A stretch of 64,000 bases of DNA from Desulfobacter sp. (GCA_028768545.1 CP054838.1:4523001-4587000); one strand, 5' to 3'; counted from the stretch's first letter, positions 52,778 through 63,500 are shown. The notes: generated by a model from the sequence alone, not told the origin. Program-made: numbers and translations.

Positions 52778-54300
52778 GGGCGCATTCCCATTTTCCCGGT
52801 TATACCGCTGGCACTGGATTGTGCATGTTTGCCATCTGCTTCAGGCAGTTCCAACGCCCTGCTTTATAAAATGATCGCAGCATAATCATTTTTTCTGCAT
52901 TCTCCCGATACCAAAAGATGCACGGACCTTTAAGACGTAAATTCACGACTCTCCGAATCGAACTTTCAATAGCACCGCTGCCAATAGGTAAGTTCAACGC
53001 TTTTACAGTTGAGAAATTAAGCCTCAGTTCATTGCGCACAAAATAATCCCGTTCCGTCTTGATAGCCTTACTGTTTCTGCCTCTACAAAGCTTCTGGACG
53101 GCCTGTACCACCTCAATCGCCTTTCCCTTCAGCAGAAGACCTCGCTGCTTCGATACCCAGCGTTTGCGTTCCTTGGATGACCAGGTCTTCCTTAAGCCTA
53201 CTACTGTACCCAGATGCTCAACTGCATGGTAGAAATCGAGAAGTTCATACACACGCTCAGGAGCCAAACCCAATGCTTTTAGAAGTCCGGGGATTCGATT
53301 CCAAATCCAATGTGCCCCATCTGCAACAAACAGTATTTTGTCTGAGTTCTGAATATGAAGGGAGTTCAAATAACCCTTTAACAAGTGGAATACACCATCC
53401 GGTCCATTGAAACAGCCATCAATAAATGGTGAAAAGCTTTTTTCTTGTTTTCCATGGGCGTCCACTACATAAATGATCAAAAGCTTGGGTTCTCGCCATG
53501 CCCCACGAAATCGGGTTCTATCCTTTTGGGTTTTTGGTCCCCTTTTCTTCTCTCTGAACCGAGTGCGGCCACCATCAGTGCTGATAACGACTCGCCGCCC
53601 TTCAAGTAAATCTCCATCATTTAATGGGATTCGGCCCGCTTGTTATTCGGCTCGAGCCCGCTCTGCGTACCGATAGGTCAGTTTACGGATGACCTTTATA
53701 CCCAACGTCATCCCACGGTCACAAAGCACTTGACGGACTTCTTCAAAAGAACTTAATAAGGCTGACCAAGAACTCACCATAGAAGCCAAAGCAGGCGAGC
53801 AGCGATCATGGATTCCAAGAAGGATTAAACCAGCGTATGCACCTTTATATCTTTTTCCTTTTCGGCGGTCACAGGACCTTCGATAGTATCGAACATGAAT
53901 ATCAACCGAACTAGCTGTACAAAGCTGAATCCAAACGGTCTCAAGCCCTTCGCTTTTCATCCGTCCCGGCCAATTGGACATCAATTCTTTTTCTTGGTCG
54001 ACCTGTTCAGAGGAATCTACTGAGGCCTGGATCTTTTTTTTAAAAAAAAGGCGCTTATCCGATTTGTATACTCAAGGATTTCCTGTTCCATCTGTTCTAA
54101 TTCGTTAGCGTTACGAACCAAGCGATTTGGATCTTCTTCCAGTTCTTTGAGGCATGCAAGGACTTCATCAACAGTATTACAATCTTCAGCTTTCTTCATT
54201 AGCACAATCCATTTATGTTCATTTCAGCGTAACAGAGGATATCATTCTTTTTGCTCTAAAAGACAGGCCTTTTTAAAACCGGGAAAATGGGAATGCGCCC
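52778..54300 (-). mobile_element. ISKra4-like element, copy C
   Basis: 1523 bp with perfect terminal repeats and the perfect 8-bp duplication GGCCATGT (52770-52777, 54301-54308). It lies in the sensor domain of the histidine kinase; removing it restores the QAMSSSYISRQVM sequence. Confidence 0.94.
52800..54205 (-). pseudogene. ISKra4-like transposase, copy C, with nonsense codon
   Basis: Same two-frame layout as copy B (frame 1 at 54017-54205), but a CAA-to-TAA change at 53643-53645 (ARAEQQAG read as ARAE-stop) ends the second frame after the N-terminal third. The rest (52800-53642) stays open with all catalytic segments. This copy cannot supply transposase unless the stop is read through. 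Confidence 0.9.
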
Positions 54301-56502
54301 GGCCATGTCGTCCTCTTATATTTCCAGGCAGGTCATGACCCGGCTCAACATCAAGGATGCCTCAAACTATCATTACCGAAGGGTTTCCATAAAACCCAGG
54401 AACCAGGCTTCGGCACCTGATGATTTTGAAAAAAAACTGATCTCCGGGTTTAACCAGAACCGAAAACTGAGCTTCTGGGAGGACTCCACCCTGGTCAATG
54501 GAAAAGAATACCATCTGGTGGCCCGGCCCGTAACCTTCAAGCGATCGTGCATGCAATGCCACGGCGAGCCGGAAGATGCCCCCAGAGAGCTTCTTGATAT
54601 TTATGGGGATAAAAATGGATTCCACTATCAGGTGGATGAGGTGGGAGGGGTTGTGGCGGCAGGATTTCCCGTGGACATGATCAAAACCCCGGCCCGGCAG
54701 CTGACCCTTCAATACCTGAGCCTTTACCTTTTGGGCATTCTCTGCTTTGCAGGCCTTATCAGTCTTTTTTTCGACCGTCTGGTCATGAAAAACCTTCACC
54801 ATTTGACCTGGATTTTTAAAACACGGTTTTCAGGAAAACAGGAACAGTCCATTATCAAACGCCTGGGGCAGAAAGATGAAATCGAAGGGCTTGTGGAAGG
54901 GATTGACGAACTGGCCCTCTGCCTGTCCCAGGCCCGAAATGAACTGGAAGGATATACCCAGAACCTTGAGGTCAGGGTCCAGGACCGGACCAAAGCCCTG
55001 GACCTTAAGGCAAAAAAACACCTGGGGGATGCAAGACTCTTTGTGACCCTGCTCTCGGATTTCGGCCGTTCCCAGGATACCCGGCAGCTGATCTCAAGCC
55101 TTTTAGAAAGCGTGGGCCGCAGATACAAGGCAGACCAGGCGGTTTACCATTGCACCGTGGTCTCGGAAAACTATTATGTGTGGAAATCCGGCCAGGCCAT
55201 TCCCCCCCTTTCCCAAAAAATCAAAGATTTGCTCTGGAAAGACGAAATTCTGATGCAGGAGCGTCAGCTGTTCATTCCGGTAAAATCCCCTGAAAGCCAT
55301 TGGGGTATCCTGAATCTATCCTGGAACCGAACCCCGGACCCGGACGACATGGACCCGGCCATTCTCATGGCCTTGGGCCAGCAGGTGGCCATCCTCATTG
55401 AAAATATCCATGCCTTTACCAATATCAGGTTCCAGCATGATATGCTCCAGTCTGTTTTCAAGGGAATTTCAGACCCCTTGCTGCTCATTGACGAAGACTT
55501 TCGCATCATCATTGCCAACCAGGGATCAAAGGCCATCCTGGATCAAAAGACCAAACGGATGAAAGAAGAACAACTCAGAGGTTTTCTCTGCCTGGGAAGT
55601 GATAGAGCAACCGCCTGCAATATTCTGGACCAGGTGATCAGCTCGGGCAAATCCGTTAAAAAAGAGATCAAAACCCTGGACAACCGGTATTTTGATGTGG
55701 AACTTTATCCTTTGGGCCGCCAGGACCAGTCCAAAACCCAAATGGTCCTCTATGCAAGGGATATCACCCTTGACAAAGAGATGCTTGACCGGATGCAGCA
55801 GGCAGAAAGACTCTCTGGCATCGGCAAAATCGCTGCCGGAATTGCCCATGAAAGCAACAATCCTCTGGGAGTGATCCAGGTCTACGCCGACCTGGTTAAA
55901 GATGGGATTGACGATCCCGAGGCCAGGCAGGACCTGGATGTGATCCTCAAGCATACCCGCACCGCAAAAAATGTGGTCCAGAATCTGCTCAACCTGTCCA
56001 GGCCCCAAAAAAACCTCTCCGGCGTCTGTGACATCAATTCGGTGATCCGTATGGAACTTGAGGTATTCAGGGCCCAGGCCAATGCCAAAAAAATTCAGCT
56101 CAGCCTCGACCTTGCCCCCGAGCTTCCCCCGGTTCAATGCGATGTCGCGGTCATGGCACAGATTCTCACCAATCTCTGGCTCAATGCCGTGGATGCCGTG
56201 CAGGAAAGCGGAGACCAGATATCCCTGTCCACAAGCAATTCTGGAAAAGAGGTCTGTCTGACCCTTGAAGACAACGGCCCGGGAATTGATGACAAAATTA
56301 TGGACCAGATCTTTGACCCCTTTTTCACCACCAAAGAGGTGGGCAAGGGCACCGGTTTGGGCCTCTCGGTTGTCTATGGATTTATCAATGAGCTGGGCGG
56401 CCGGATACGGGTAGACAACCACCGGCTTACCCGGTTTGATATTTTCTTCCCCGGCGCCCCGAACCCCATACAAAAAGAAGACTGCCCACGAGGAAACCGA
56501 TT

Positions 56503-57909
56503 ATGAAACCATACGCCATCCTTGTTGTGGACGATGACCCGGACTTTTTAAAGGGCATCATCCGTCAGCTTGAAAAAAAATTCAAAGAGATCAAACTTAT
56601 CGGCAAAACCAATGGGCAGGATGCCTTGTCAGTCATGACCGAGGGTGAGATCGGGATATTACTCTCGGATCTTCGCATGCCCGGGATTTCCGGCCATGAA
56701 CTTTTGGCCAAGGCCCTGGTGCTCAATCCAAGGCTCTGTGCGGTGATGATCACAGGATTTGCCACGGTGAAGGCCGCAGTTAACACTTTGAAAACAGGGG
56801 CCTGGGACTTTATCACCAAGCCTGTGGAAAAGCAGACCCTCTATCATAAGGTTGAAAAGGCCATTGAGCACTATGACCTGGCCCGGGAAAACCTGCGTCT
56901 CAAAGACCTGGTCTCTGCCATGTCCCCGGACCGGGCATGCAAATGGGAAAGCCCTGCCATGAAACAACTCCAGGAAAAAATGACCGCCATTGCCGTGACC
57001 GGTTACACGGTTCTGATCACAGGGGAATCCGGGGTGGGCAAGGAACATATTGCAAGGCAAATACACAAGCTTTCCAACCGGAAAAAAGCCTCCTGTCATG
57101 CCCTGAACTGCCCGGCCATTCCGGAGCAGCTCATGGAAAACGAGTTGTTCGGTCATGTCAAAGGCGCCTTTACAGGGGCAGAACGAAACCGGGAGGGATT
57201 TTTCCTGGCCGCAGACAAGGGCACTCTCATCCTTGACGAAATCGGGGACATTTCCCTGCCCATCCAGGCAAAACTCTTGAAATTCCTTCAGGACAAGGAG
57301 ATCAAGCCTGTGGGATCTTCCTCCTCCAAACGAACAGATGTGAGAATCATTGCCCTGACCAACCAGAATCTGGGCCATAAGATCCAGGACGGCAGTTTCC
57401 GCCAGGACCTTTATTACCGGCTCAATGTATTATCCCTGACCGTCCCCCCCCTGCGGGAGCGGCACCAGGATATTCCCCTTCTGGTCAGACTGTTCATGGA
57501 CCAGACCTGTAAAGAGATGGGTCTGGATCCAATGGAAATTGACCCTTTGGCCATGGCATTCCTGGCACGCCAGCCATGGCCCGGCAATGTCAGGGAACTG
57601 CTCAACTATGTTCGAAGGCTGGCTGTTTTTTCCAATGGGAAAACCATTGATCTGGGGCTTGTCAATCTGGTGGATGGAGAATTGACCTACCCCGCTGTTT
57701 TGCCCTCCAAAGGCCTGCCCATCTCATATAAAGAGGCCAAAAAGCAAGCGCTGGACCTGTTTTCAAAAGATTATCTGACCCGGCTTTTTATTGAAACCCG
57801 GGGCAATATATCTGAGACCTCCCGTATCAGCGGCCTGGAAAGGGCATCCATCCAGAAGATTATCAAACGCCTCAACCTGGATATGGACCAGTTCAGACCT
57901 TCATCCTGA
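56503..57909 (+). CDS. Sigma-54-dependent response regulator (NtrC family)
   Basis: 468 residues. Receiver domain (about 5-118) with DDD at residues 10-12, the phospho-Asp in LLSDLRMPG (about 54) and Lys in FITKPVEK. AAA+ domain (about 145-370): Walker A GESGVGKEH, the sigma-54 contact loop GAFTGAERN, Walker B GTLILDEIGD, and arginine-finger FRQDLYYRLNV. C-terminal Fis-type HTH (about 430-460, ETSRISGLERASIQKII). Complete. Its ATG overlaps the kinase stop. Its likely target is the sigma-54 promoter at 52376-52391. Confidence 0.95.
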   Translation: MKPYAILVVDDDPDFLKGIIRQLEKKFKEIKLIGKTNGQDALSVMTEGEIGILLSDLRMPGISGHELLAKALVLNPRLCAVMITGFATVKAAVNTLKTGAWDFITKPVEKQTLYHKVEKAIEHYDLARENLRLKDLVSAMSPDRACKWESPAMKQLQEKMTAIAVTGYTVLITGESGVGKEHIARQIHKLSNRKKASCHALNCPAIPEQLMENELFGHVKGAFTGAERNREGFFLAADKGTLILDEIGDISLPIQAKLLKFLQDKEIKPVGSSSSKRTDVRIIALTNQNLGHKIQDGSFRQDLYYRLNVLSLTVPPLRERHQDIPLLVRLFMDQTCKEMGLDPMEIDPLAMAFLARQPWPGNVRELLNYVRRLAVFSNGKTIDLGLVNLVDGELTYPAVLPSKGLPISYKEAKKQALDLFSKDYLTRLFIETRGNISETSRISGLERASIQKIIKRLNLDMDQFRPSS

Positions 57910-58621
57910 CGGGTGCCCCCACCGACGTCCTCCCCCCCCGGATATCAATGCCGTTTCCTTAAAAAATCTGGTCTGATTAGTTAAAATAGTCTCAGAAGCT
58001 TAAATACACTCATCAAATCAACCTTGCCCAGGCATTCGTAAAAAGGAAGGACACTATTGTCGTACTTTTTAGTAGTCACAAGAAAAAAACATCTAAATAC
58101 ATAGAGCAAATACGGAAAGTATTTTTACCAAACACAGAGGCAATAAAACCAAATAGGAAGTTTCCACGAATCCATCAAATAAGGCGACCAAAAGTTTTTA
58201 TCTGCTACAAAACAACATGTTAAGAAAACGGCATTAATATTCAGGATAGCCATGTTTTCTTTGTGAGCGGGACGATTCGGATAAATCGAGCTGGAAACTT
58301 ATCACAAATTACTATGGGTATTATTGAGAAATTCAATACAGCTGAAGAACCCCGTAGATATAATCGATTTGCAATCCAATTTTCAGTGGGCTAAGAATTT
58401 ATCTCTCCAATTATGGAGTCATTTATTTGGTTAGCAGTTTTTGTAGGGTAGTAAATAATTGTAGATCAATTGCTTTACGAGTTTTCAATTCAGGATCCTC
58501 TCCTGGATTTTCAAAACCCCCTTTTTAAAAACAAGAACATCAAAAGCAGGTTGCTTGGATATATCCAATATTCCAGGCAATTTACTTTGTTGAATTAATT
58601 TTAAACGAAGCGGAGGAAATC
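57910..58621. other. AT-rich gap upstream of hdrA
   Basis: No intact gene. Two short open stretches look like possible gene remnants: about 58043-58220 (basic, KKKTSKYIEQIRKVF) and about 58252-58394 (ending EEPRRYNRFAIQFSVG, slightly PilZ-like). Neither has an SD. The hdrA promoter and leader must lie here; no clear -35/-10 pair stood out. Confidence 0.4.
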
Positions 58622-60631
58622 ATGGCAAAAGTGGGTGTTTATGTCTGTCATTGCGGTTCAAACATTGCCGGTGTGGTTGATGTTCAAGCCGTTGAGGAGT
58701 TTGCCCGAACTCTGCCTGAGGTTACCGTGGCCCGAAGGAATCTGTTCATGTGTTCCGATCCCGGCCAGGAGATTATACGGCAGGATATTAGAGATGGTCT
58801 AGTCGATAAAGTCGTTGTAGCAGCCTGTACGCCAAGAACACATGAGCCCATTTTTAGAAGGGTTCTGGAGGTAGAAGGATTAAACAAATATCTGTTTGAA
58901 ATGGCCAATATCAGGGATCAGGACTCTTGGGTCCATGCCCATGATAAAAAGGGGGCCACCCAGAAGGCCAAACAGATTGTGGCATCTGCCGTGGCCAAGG
59001 CCAGAAACCTTGCCCCCCTTGAAGATAAATACGTGGATGTTGAAAAGGCCGCCCTTGTTATTGGCGGAGGGGTTGCAGGCATTTTTTCAGCCCTGGATCT
59101 GGCCAACATGGGCAATAAGGTCTATCTGGTGGAAAAAGAGCCTTCCATTGGCGGTGTGATGGCCCAGTTAGACAAAACCTTTCCCACCAATGACTGTTCG
59201 GCCTGTATTCTCACCCCGGTAATGGTCGATGCCGGAAACCATCCGAACATTGAGCTTTTAACATACGCCGAAGTTGAATCTGTGGATGGATATATCGGCA
59301 ATTTTGACGTTAAAATCAGAAAAAAACAAAGCTATATTGACTGGAATAAATGCACCGGCTGCGGGGCCTGTGCCGAGGCCTGCCCGGTAAGGGTCCCCAA
59401 TGAATACAATGCCGGTCTGGACAACCGACCTGCGGCTTACATCCATTTTCCCCAGGCCGTGCCCAAAAAGGCGGTCATCGATATAGACGCCTGCCTTAAC
59501 TGCGCAGGCCGTAAAATAGGCCGTGAATTAAAAATCAGTAAAAAAACAGGCAAGCCCCTTTTGGCCCCTTGTGAAAGGGCCTGTCCCGCAGGCGCCATTG
59601 ACCGAAGCTTAAACCTTGATCCTAAAGGAGAGCTTGTCGAGGCCAGGGTGGGTGCCATTGTGGTTGCAACCGGTTTCAAGGTGATGGAAAAAGAATGTTT
59701 TAAAAACCTGGCGCCGGATTCTCCCAATGTGATGACGGCACTTCAGCTGGAACGGCTGATATCTGCCACCGGCCCCACAGAAGGAAAACTGCTTCGACTC
59801 ACGGATATGCGAAAACCCAAAACCATCTCTTTTCTTTCATGCGTAGGGTCCAGGGATGAAAACCATCATACCTATTGCTCGAGGGTCTGCTGCATGTACA
59901 TGATCAAACAGGCCAAACTGCTCAAGGAAAAATACCAGGATCTTGAGATCTATATGCATTTTATGGATGTCAGAACCCCGGGCAAGGATTTTGACGAGTA
60001 TTATACCTCGGCGCTGGCCATGGGCATACATATCATCCGGGGGCGAGTCGGCGGTATTGACAAGCTTCCCGGAGACCGGCTAAGGGTTCAAGGATACGAT
60101 GCAGATCTGTCATCAAACATAGAGATTGATGCGGATATGGTGATCCTGGCCTCGGCAATTGAACTGCCCGAAACCATCAAGCCTTTGGCCCAGAAAATGA
60201 GCCTTACCTTAGACGGATCCGGTTTTTTCAAAGAGCTTCATCCCAAACTCAAACCCGTGGAAACCGCAGTGGAAGGAATCTTTCTTGCCGGATGCTGCCA
60301 GGGACCCAAGGATATTCCTGATACGGTGGCCCAGGCAAAGGGCGCTGCCGCTGCCGCCGCCGTGCCCCTGTCCCAGGGACGGGTAAAAATTGAACCCATC
60401 ATTTCTGAGATCATAACAGACCGGTGCAGTGGCTGCGGTATCTGTGTGCCGCTTTGTCCATACGGCGCCATTTCCATGGATTCTGTTCATGAAAAGCCCC
60501 GTGCCGTAATTGATATCACCCAATGCAAAGGCTGCGGTGTCTGTACAACGGCCTGTTCCTCTTCCGCCATTCAGCTTCACGGCTACACCGAGGATCAGAT
60601 AATGTCTCAAATTCAAGCGTTAACAGCATAG
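58622..60631 (+). CDS. hdrA: Heterodisulfide reductase subunit A-like flavoprotein
   Basis: 669 residues. The N-terminal YVCHCGSNIAG region and C-rich segment are followed by a Rossmann FAD motif VIGGGVAGIFSALDLANMG (about 143-161). Ferredoxin-type clusters follow: CTGCGACAEACP (about 244-255), and at the C-terminus CSGCGICVPLCP and CKGCGVCTTACS (about 602-650). HdrA is the bifurcating flavin subunit. Cys rather than Sec is used throughout. GGAGG lies 6 bases before ATG. It starts a tight operon with hdrC, hdrB and mvhDGA. Confidence 0.95.
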   Translation: MAKVGVYVCHCGSNIAGVVDVQAVEEFARTLPEVTVARRNLFMCSDPGQEIIRQDIRDGLVDKVVVAACTPRTHEPIFRRVLEVEGLNKYLFEMANIRDQDSWVHAHDKKGATQKAKQIVASAVAKARNLAPLEDKYVDVEKAALVIGGGVAGIFSALDLANMGNKVYLVEKEPSIGGVMAQLDKTFPTNDCSACILTPVMVDAGNHPNIELLTYAEVESVDGYIGNFDVKIRKKQSYIDWNKCTGCGACAEACPVRVPNEYNAGLDNRPAAYIHFPQAVPKKAVIDIDACLNCAGRKIGRELKISKKTGKPLLAPCERACPAGAIDRSLNLDPKGELVEARVGAIVVATGFKVMEKECFKNLAPDSPNVMTALQLERLISATGPTEGKLLRLTDMRKPKTISFLSCVGSRDENHHTYCSRVCCMYMIKQAKLLKEKYQDLEIYMHFMDVRTPGKDFDEYYTSALAMGIHIIRGRVGGIDKLPGDRLRVQGYDADLSSNIEIDADMVILASAIELPETIKPLAQKMSLTLDGSGFFKELHPKLKPVETAVEGIFLAGCCQGPKDIPDTVAQAKGAAAAAAVPLSQGRVKIEPIISEIITDRCSGCGICVPLCPYGAISMDSVHEKPRAVIDITQCKGCGVCTTACSSSAIQLHGYTEDQIMSQIQALTA

Positions 60632-60641
60632 GAGAAAAACC

Positions 60642-61157
60642 ATGACTGCGATTAATCTCACCGACATGGACAGTGGGCAAGTGATCAATGAGATTGTGAA
60701 AAACGGGGGCGAGGGAATTACCCGGTGCATTCAGTGCAATGCCTGTGCCTCGGTCTGCCCGGTTGCACAGGCCGGCTTTCCGCTTTACGGCAGGCTTCTG
60801 ATCAAAAAACTTCAAACAGGCCATTTCGAAGAAATCATTGAAGACCCTTCAAGCTGGGCGTGTCAGGCCTGCAACAGGTGTACGGAAATATGTCCAAGGG
60901 ATGCCAGACCCTTTGAGATCGTCTTTGCCTTTCGGAGAATCCAGGCCCAGGAGCTGGCCATTTCAGCTTCGGCCTTTACCCCTCTAATGAATCTTTATGA
61001 AACCGGTCATGCGGTTTATTCGGAATCATCAAAAGAGCTGAGAGCAAAAGTGGGGCTGCCCCAAGAGCCCCCCACCTCCGTTGGAAGCGAAAAGGCCAAA
61101 GAGGAAATCAGAACCCTACTGGACAATGGCCCCATGGGCGATCTTGGAATTTTTTAG
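60642..61157 (+). CDS. hdrC: Heterodisulfide reductase subunit C-like iron-sulfur protein
   Basis: 171 residues with two [4Fe-4S] motifs, CIQCNACASVCP (about 29-40) and CQACNRCTEICP (about 75-86), and a helical C-terminal tail. Electrons pass from HdrA through HdrC to the HdrB active site. AGGAG precedes the ATG; the gene begins 10 bases after hdrA. Normal length for the family. Confidence 0.93.
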   Translation: MTAINLTDMDSGQVINEIVKNGGEGITRCIQCNACASVCPVAQAGFPLYGRLLIKKLQTGHFEEIIEDPSSWACQACNRCTEICPRDARPFEIVFAFRRIQAQELAISASAFTPLMNLYETGHAVYSESSKELRAKVGLPQEPPTSVGSEKAKEEIRTLLDNGPMGDLGIF

Positions 61158-61170
61158 CAAGGAGATAATA

Positions 61171-62085
61171 ATGGATAAATGCGGTTTATATCTGGGGTGT
61201 AACATCCCTTTTAAGGCCCCTGATATTGAGCAATCATTGTATAAGGTATTCCCTGCTCTAGGGGTTGAGGTTGTCGACATGGACGGTGCATCATGCTGCC
61301 CTGCCTGGGGTACGGCCCCATCCTTTGACGTGGACACCTGGCTTTCGGTTTCAGGCCGGAATATCACAATTGCCGAAGATCAAAATGTTGATATCATGAC
61401 CGGATGCAACTCCTGTTTTGGGGTCCTGAGCGAAGCCAAGCACATGATCGACCATAACATGGAAAGAAAAAAGACCCTGAACAAAAATCTTGAAGGCATC
61501 AACCGAAAGTATAAAGGATCCTCGGAGGTGTACCACATCTCCCATATCCTGCACCGGGACATTGGGGTTGACAGAATCGGACAATCCCTTAAATACACCC
61601 TTAAACATCTGAAAATTGCGGTTCAGCCGGGATGCCACGTTCTCTGGCCTTCGGATATGATGGCGGTAAAAGAAGAAAATTCCTTTGAGCCCACATTGCT
61701 CAAAGATCTTTGCCAGGCCCTTGAGGCGGATGTCCCCGAATACAGCAGACTCAATGCCTGCTGTGGTATGGGTGCCATGAAAAGTACCGACCAGAAACGG
61801 TCTATAGGCCTTTTAAAAGAAAAATTGCTGAGCATAAAGCAGGAAGCGGACCCGGATATGATTGTGACCACCTGTTCATCCTGTTTTCTACAGCTGGACA
61901 GCGGCCAGCAAAGCCTTAAAAAGAGCGGGGACATTGATTTTGAAATTCCGGTTTTCTATTACTCCCAGCTTCTGGCCCTGTGTATGGGCTTTAAGCCGGA
62001 ACAGGTGGCATGCATCAGCGAAACGCCCAGGGATGCCATTATCAAAACAATTCAGAGCAACGAACGCTTAACGGAGGTCAACTAA
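61171..62085 (+). CDS. hdrB: Heterodisulfide reductase subunit B-like (CCG domains)
   Basis: 304 residues from ATG 61171 (AAGGAGA upstream); the longer frame from 61081 overlaps hdrC and is not supported. Two CCG-type cysteine domains: CGLYLGCNIP...GASCCPAWG...TGCNSCFG in the first half and PGCHVLW...NACCGMGAM...TTCSSCFLQ in the second, the ligands of the non-cubane [4Fe-4S] pair. It is the disulfide-reducing subunit; the physiological disulfide in sulfate reducers is unknown (DsrC has been proposed). Confidence 0.94.
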   Translation: MDKCGLYLGCNIPFKAPDIEQSLYKVFPALGVEVVDMDGASCCPAWGTAPSFDVDTWLSVSGRNITIAEDQNVDIMTGCNSCFGVLSEAKHMIDHNMERKKTLNKNLEGINRKYKGSSEVYHISHILHRDIGVDRIGQSLKYTLKHLKIAVQPGCHVLWPSDMMAVKEENSFEPTLLKDLCQALEADVPEYSRLNACCGMGAMKSTDQKRSIGLLKEKLLSIKQEADPDMIVTTCSSCFLQLDSGQQSLKKSGDIDFEIPVFYYSQLLALCMGFKPEQVACISETPRDAIIKTIQSNERLTEVN

Positions 62086-62501
62086 TGGAATTTATTCCTA
62101 ATATTGTGGGGTTTGCATGTCAGTGGTGCACTTATGCGGGCGCGGATCTTGCCGGAAATCTTCGATGCAAGTATCCGCCCACGATTAAACTGATCAAGGT
62201 TCCTTGCTCGGGCAGAGTTAATCCTGAATATGTTCTCAAGGCCCTTGCCGGGGGCGCAGACGGGGTTCTGGTCGGCGGATGTCATTTTGGAGACTGCCAT
62301 TACAAGGACGGTAATCATAAAACCAAAAACCGAATGGATATGCTCAGCCGGTTGATTGAGGATATGGGATTCGATTCAAGGCGGTTCCGCCGGGAATGGA
62401 TATCCGGTGCTGAAGGTAAAAAATTTGCCGAAATGGTAACCGATTTTACCAACACCCTCAAAGAACTGGGTCCTAACCCCATTAATGGAGATAATAAATA
62501 A
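62085..62501 (+). CDS. mvhD: MvhD-like [2Fe-2S] linker protein
   Basis: 138 residues from ATG 62085, overlapping the hdrB stop by one base (TAATG). FACQWCTYAGADLAGNLRCKYP, VPCSGRVNP and VGGCHFGDCHY contain the five conserved Cys that bind the [2Fe-2S] cluster. MvhD connects the hydrogenase MvhAG with HdrA. The Cys at the GCHFGDC site is present, not selenocysteine. Confidence 0.94.
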   Translation: MEFIPNIVGFACQWCTYAGADLAGNLRCKYPPTIKLIKVPCSGRVNPEYVLKALAGGADGVLVGGCHFGDCHYKDGNHKTKNRMDMLSRLIEDMGFDSRRFRREWISGAEGKKFAEMVTDFTNTLKELGPNPINGDNK

Positions 62502-63469
62502 TGGCTGATAAAATTAAATGTGGTTTTCTACTTTTAGGGGGGTGCGCCGGCTGTGAAATGGCAGTTGTGGACCTGTCGGAAAAATTGGTGGATGTGCTCG
62601 AGCATATTGAAATTGTTTTCTGGGCCCCCACGGTGACCGATGTCAAATATGATGATCTGGAATCCATGGCGGACAATTCAATTGATGTTGCCTTCATTGA
62701 CGGCATGGTCCGGCTGGACGAGCATATTCATATGGCAAAACTCATGCGGGCCAAGGCAAAAACAGTGGTTGCCTTTGGTATCTGCGCCTGCCTTGGCGGG
62801 ACAGCAGGACTTTCCAGCCTGCACACCAAGGAAGAATTGTTTGAAAAAGCATTTAAAAACACCCCTTCAACGGACAACCCCGACGGGATCTATCCCCAGC
62901 CCGAGTGCCTTGTGGACGGAAAATATGACCTGACCCTGCCGGTTTATGAGGATAAGGTCAGAACCTTAAACGATATTGTGGATGTTGATTATTATATCGG
63001 GGGCTGTCCTCCCCATCAAGATCATGTTGAAGCAGCTATCACCGCAATTATAGAAGGGAACCTGCCCCCTAAGGGGTCTTGGATCACCAATGGAAAGGCC
63101 GTCTGCGATGTCTGCGACCGGAACCCCGGATCCAAGGGAGAAAAAAGAGTCCTGGTGGACAAGGTATTAAGAACCGTTGACGGGGTCCCCGACGAAAACA
63201 CCTGTCTTTTGCAGCAGGGATATATCTGTTTTGGCCCCATTACCCAGGGAGACTGCAATGCCGCCTGCCTCAAGGTCAACCAGCCCTGTAGGGGCTGCGG
63301 GGCACCGCTTTCAAACAATGAAGATTTCGGGGCCCGGGCCCTTTCCACCATCGGTTCAATCCTGGAAGGCGAAGAGGCCACCGCAACCTTGATGGATAAA
63401 TATCCCAACCTGGCAAAATTCTTTTACCGGTATGCACTTCCATCTGGAATCCTTCCCAGAAAAATATAG
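62501..63469 (+). CDS. mvhG: F420-non-reducing hydrogenase small subunit MvhG
   Basis: 322 residues. GGCAGCEMAVVDL (about 14-26) is the proximal cluster motif CxxC, GICACLGGTAGL (about 94-105) and IGGCPPHQD (about 166-174) complete it; the Cys-rich C-terminal half (CDVCDRNP, CNAACLKVNQPCRGCG) binds the other clusters. Start overlaps the mvhD stop by one base. There is no Tat signal, so the enzyme is cytoplasmic. It ends in TAG. Confidence 0.94.
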   Translation: MADKIKCGFLLLGGCAGCEMAVVDLSEKLVDVLEHIEIVFWAPTVTDVKYDDLESMADNSIDVAFIDGMVRLDEHIHMAKLMRAKAKTVVAFGICACLGGTAGLSSLHTKEELFEKAFKNTPSTDNPDGIYPQPECLVDGKYDLTLPVYEDKVRTLNDIVDVDYYIGGCPPHQDHVEAAITAIIEGNLPPKGSWITNGKAVCDVCDRNPGSKGEKRVLVDKVLRTVDGVPDENTCLLQQGYICFGPITQGDCNAACLKVNQPCRGCGAPLSNNEDFGARALSTIGSILEGEEATATLMDKYPNLAKFFYRYALPSGILPRKI

Positions 63470-63500
63470 GGGAAGGCAAAAATTTTTAAGGAGCAATAGA

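Larger units (their letters stand above)
52562..56506 (+). pseudogene. Sensor histidine kinase (heme-type Tll0287-like sensor), split and frameshifted
   Basis: Native parts are 52562-52777 and 54309-56506. Near 52699-52710 the first part changes frame (MLK frame to QDYVKTVLRP frame), pointing to a small deletion; ISKra4-like copy C then splits the sensor. Order: N-terminal membrane helix, DUF3365/Tll0287-like domain with heme motif CMQCH, second membrane helix, HAMP-like linker, GAF, PAS, then HisKA (GIAHESNNPLG) and HATPase (NLWLNAVDA, DNGPGID, GKGTGLGLSVVYG). The CxxCH suggests redox or NO sensing. It overlaps its response regulator by 4 bases. Confidence 0.9.

Noticed and set aside
55526..56473. 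315-codon minus-strand frame
   Set aside because: Entirely antisense to the PAS-HisKA-HATPase part of the histidine kinase, which has clear motifs; typical shadow frame.
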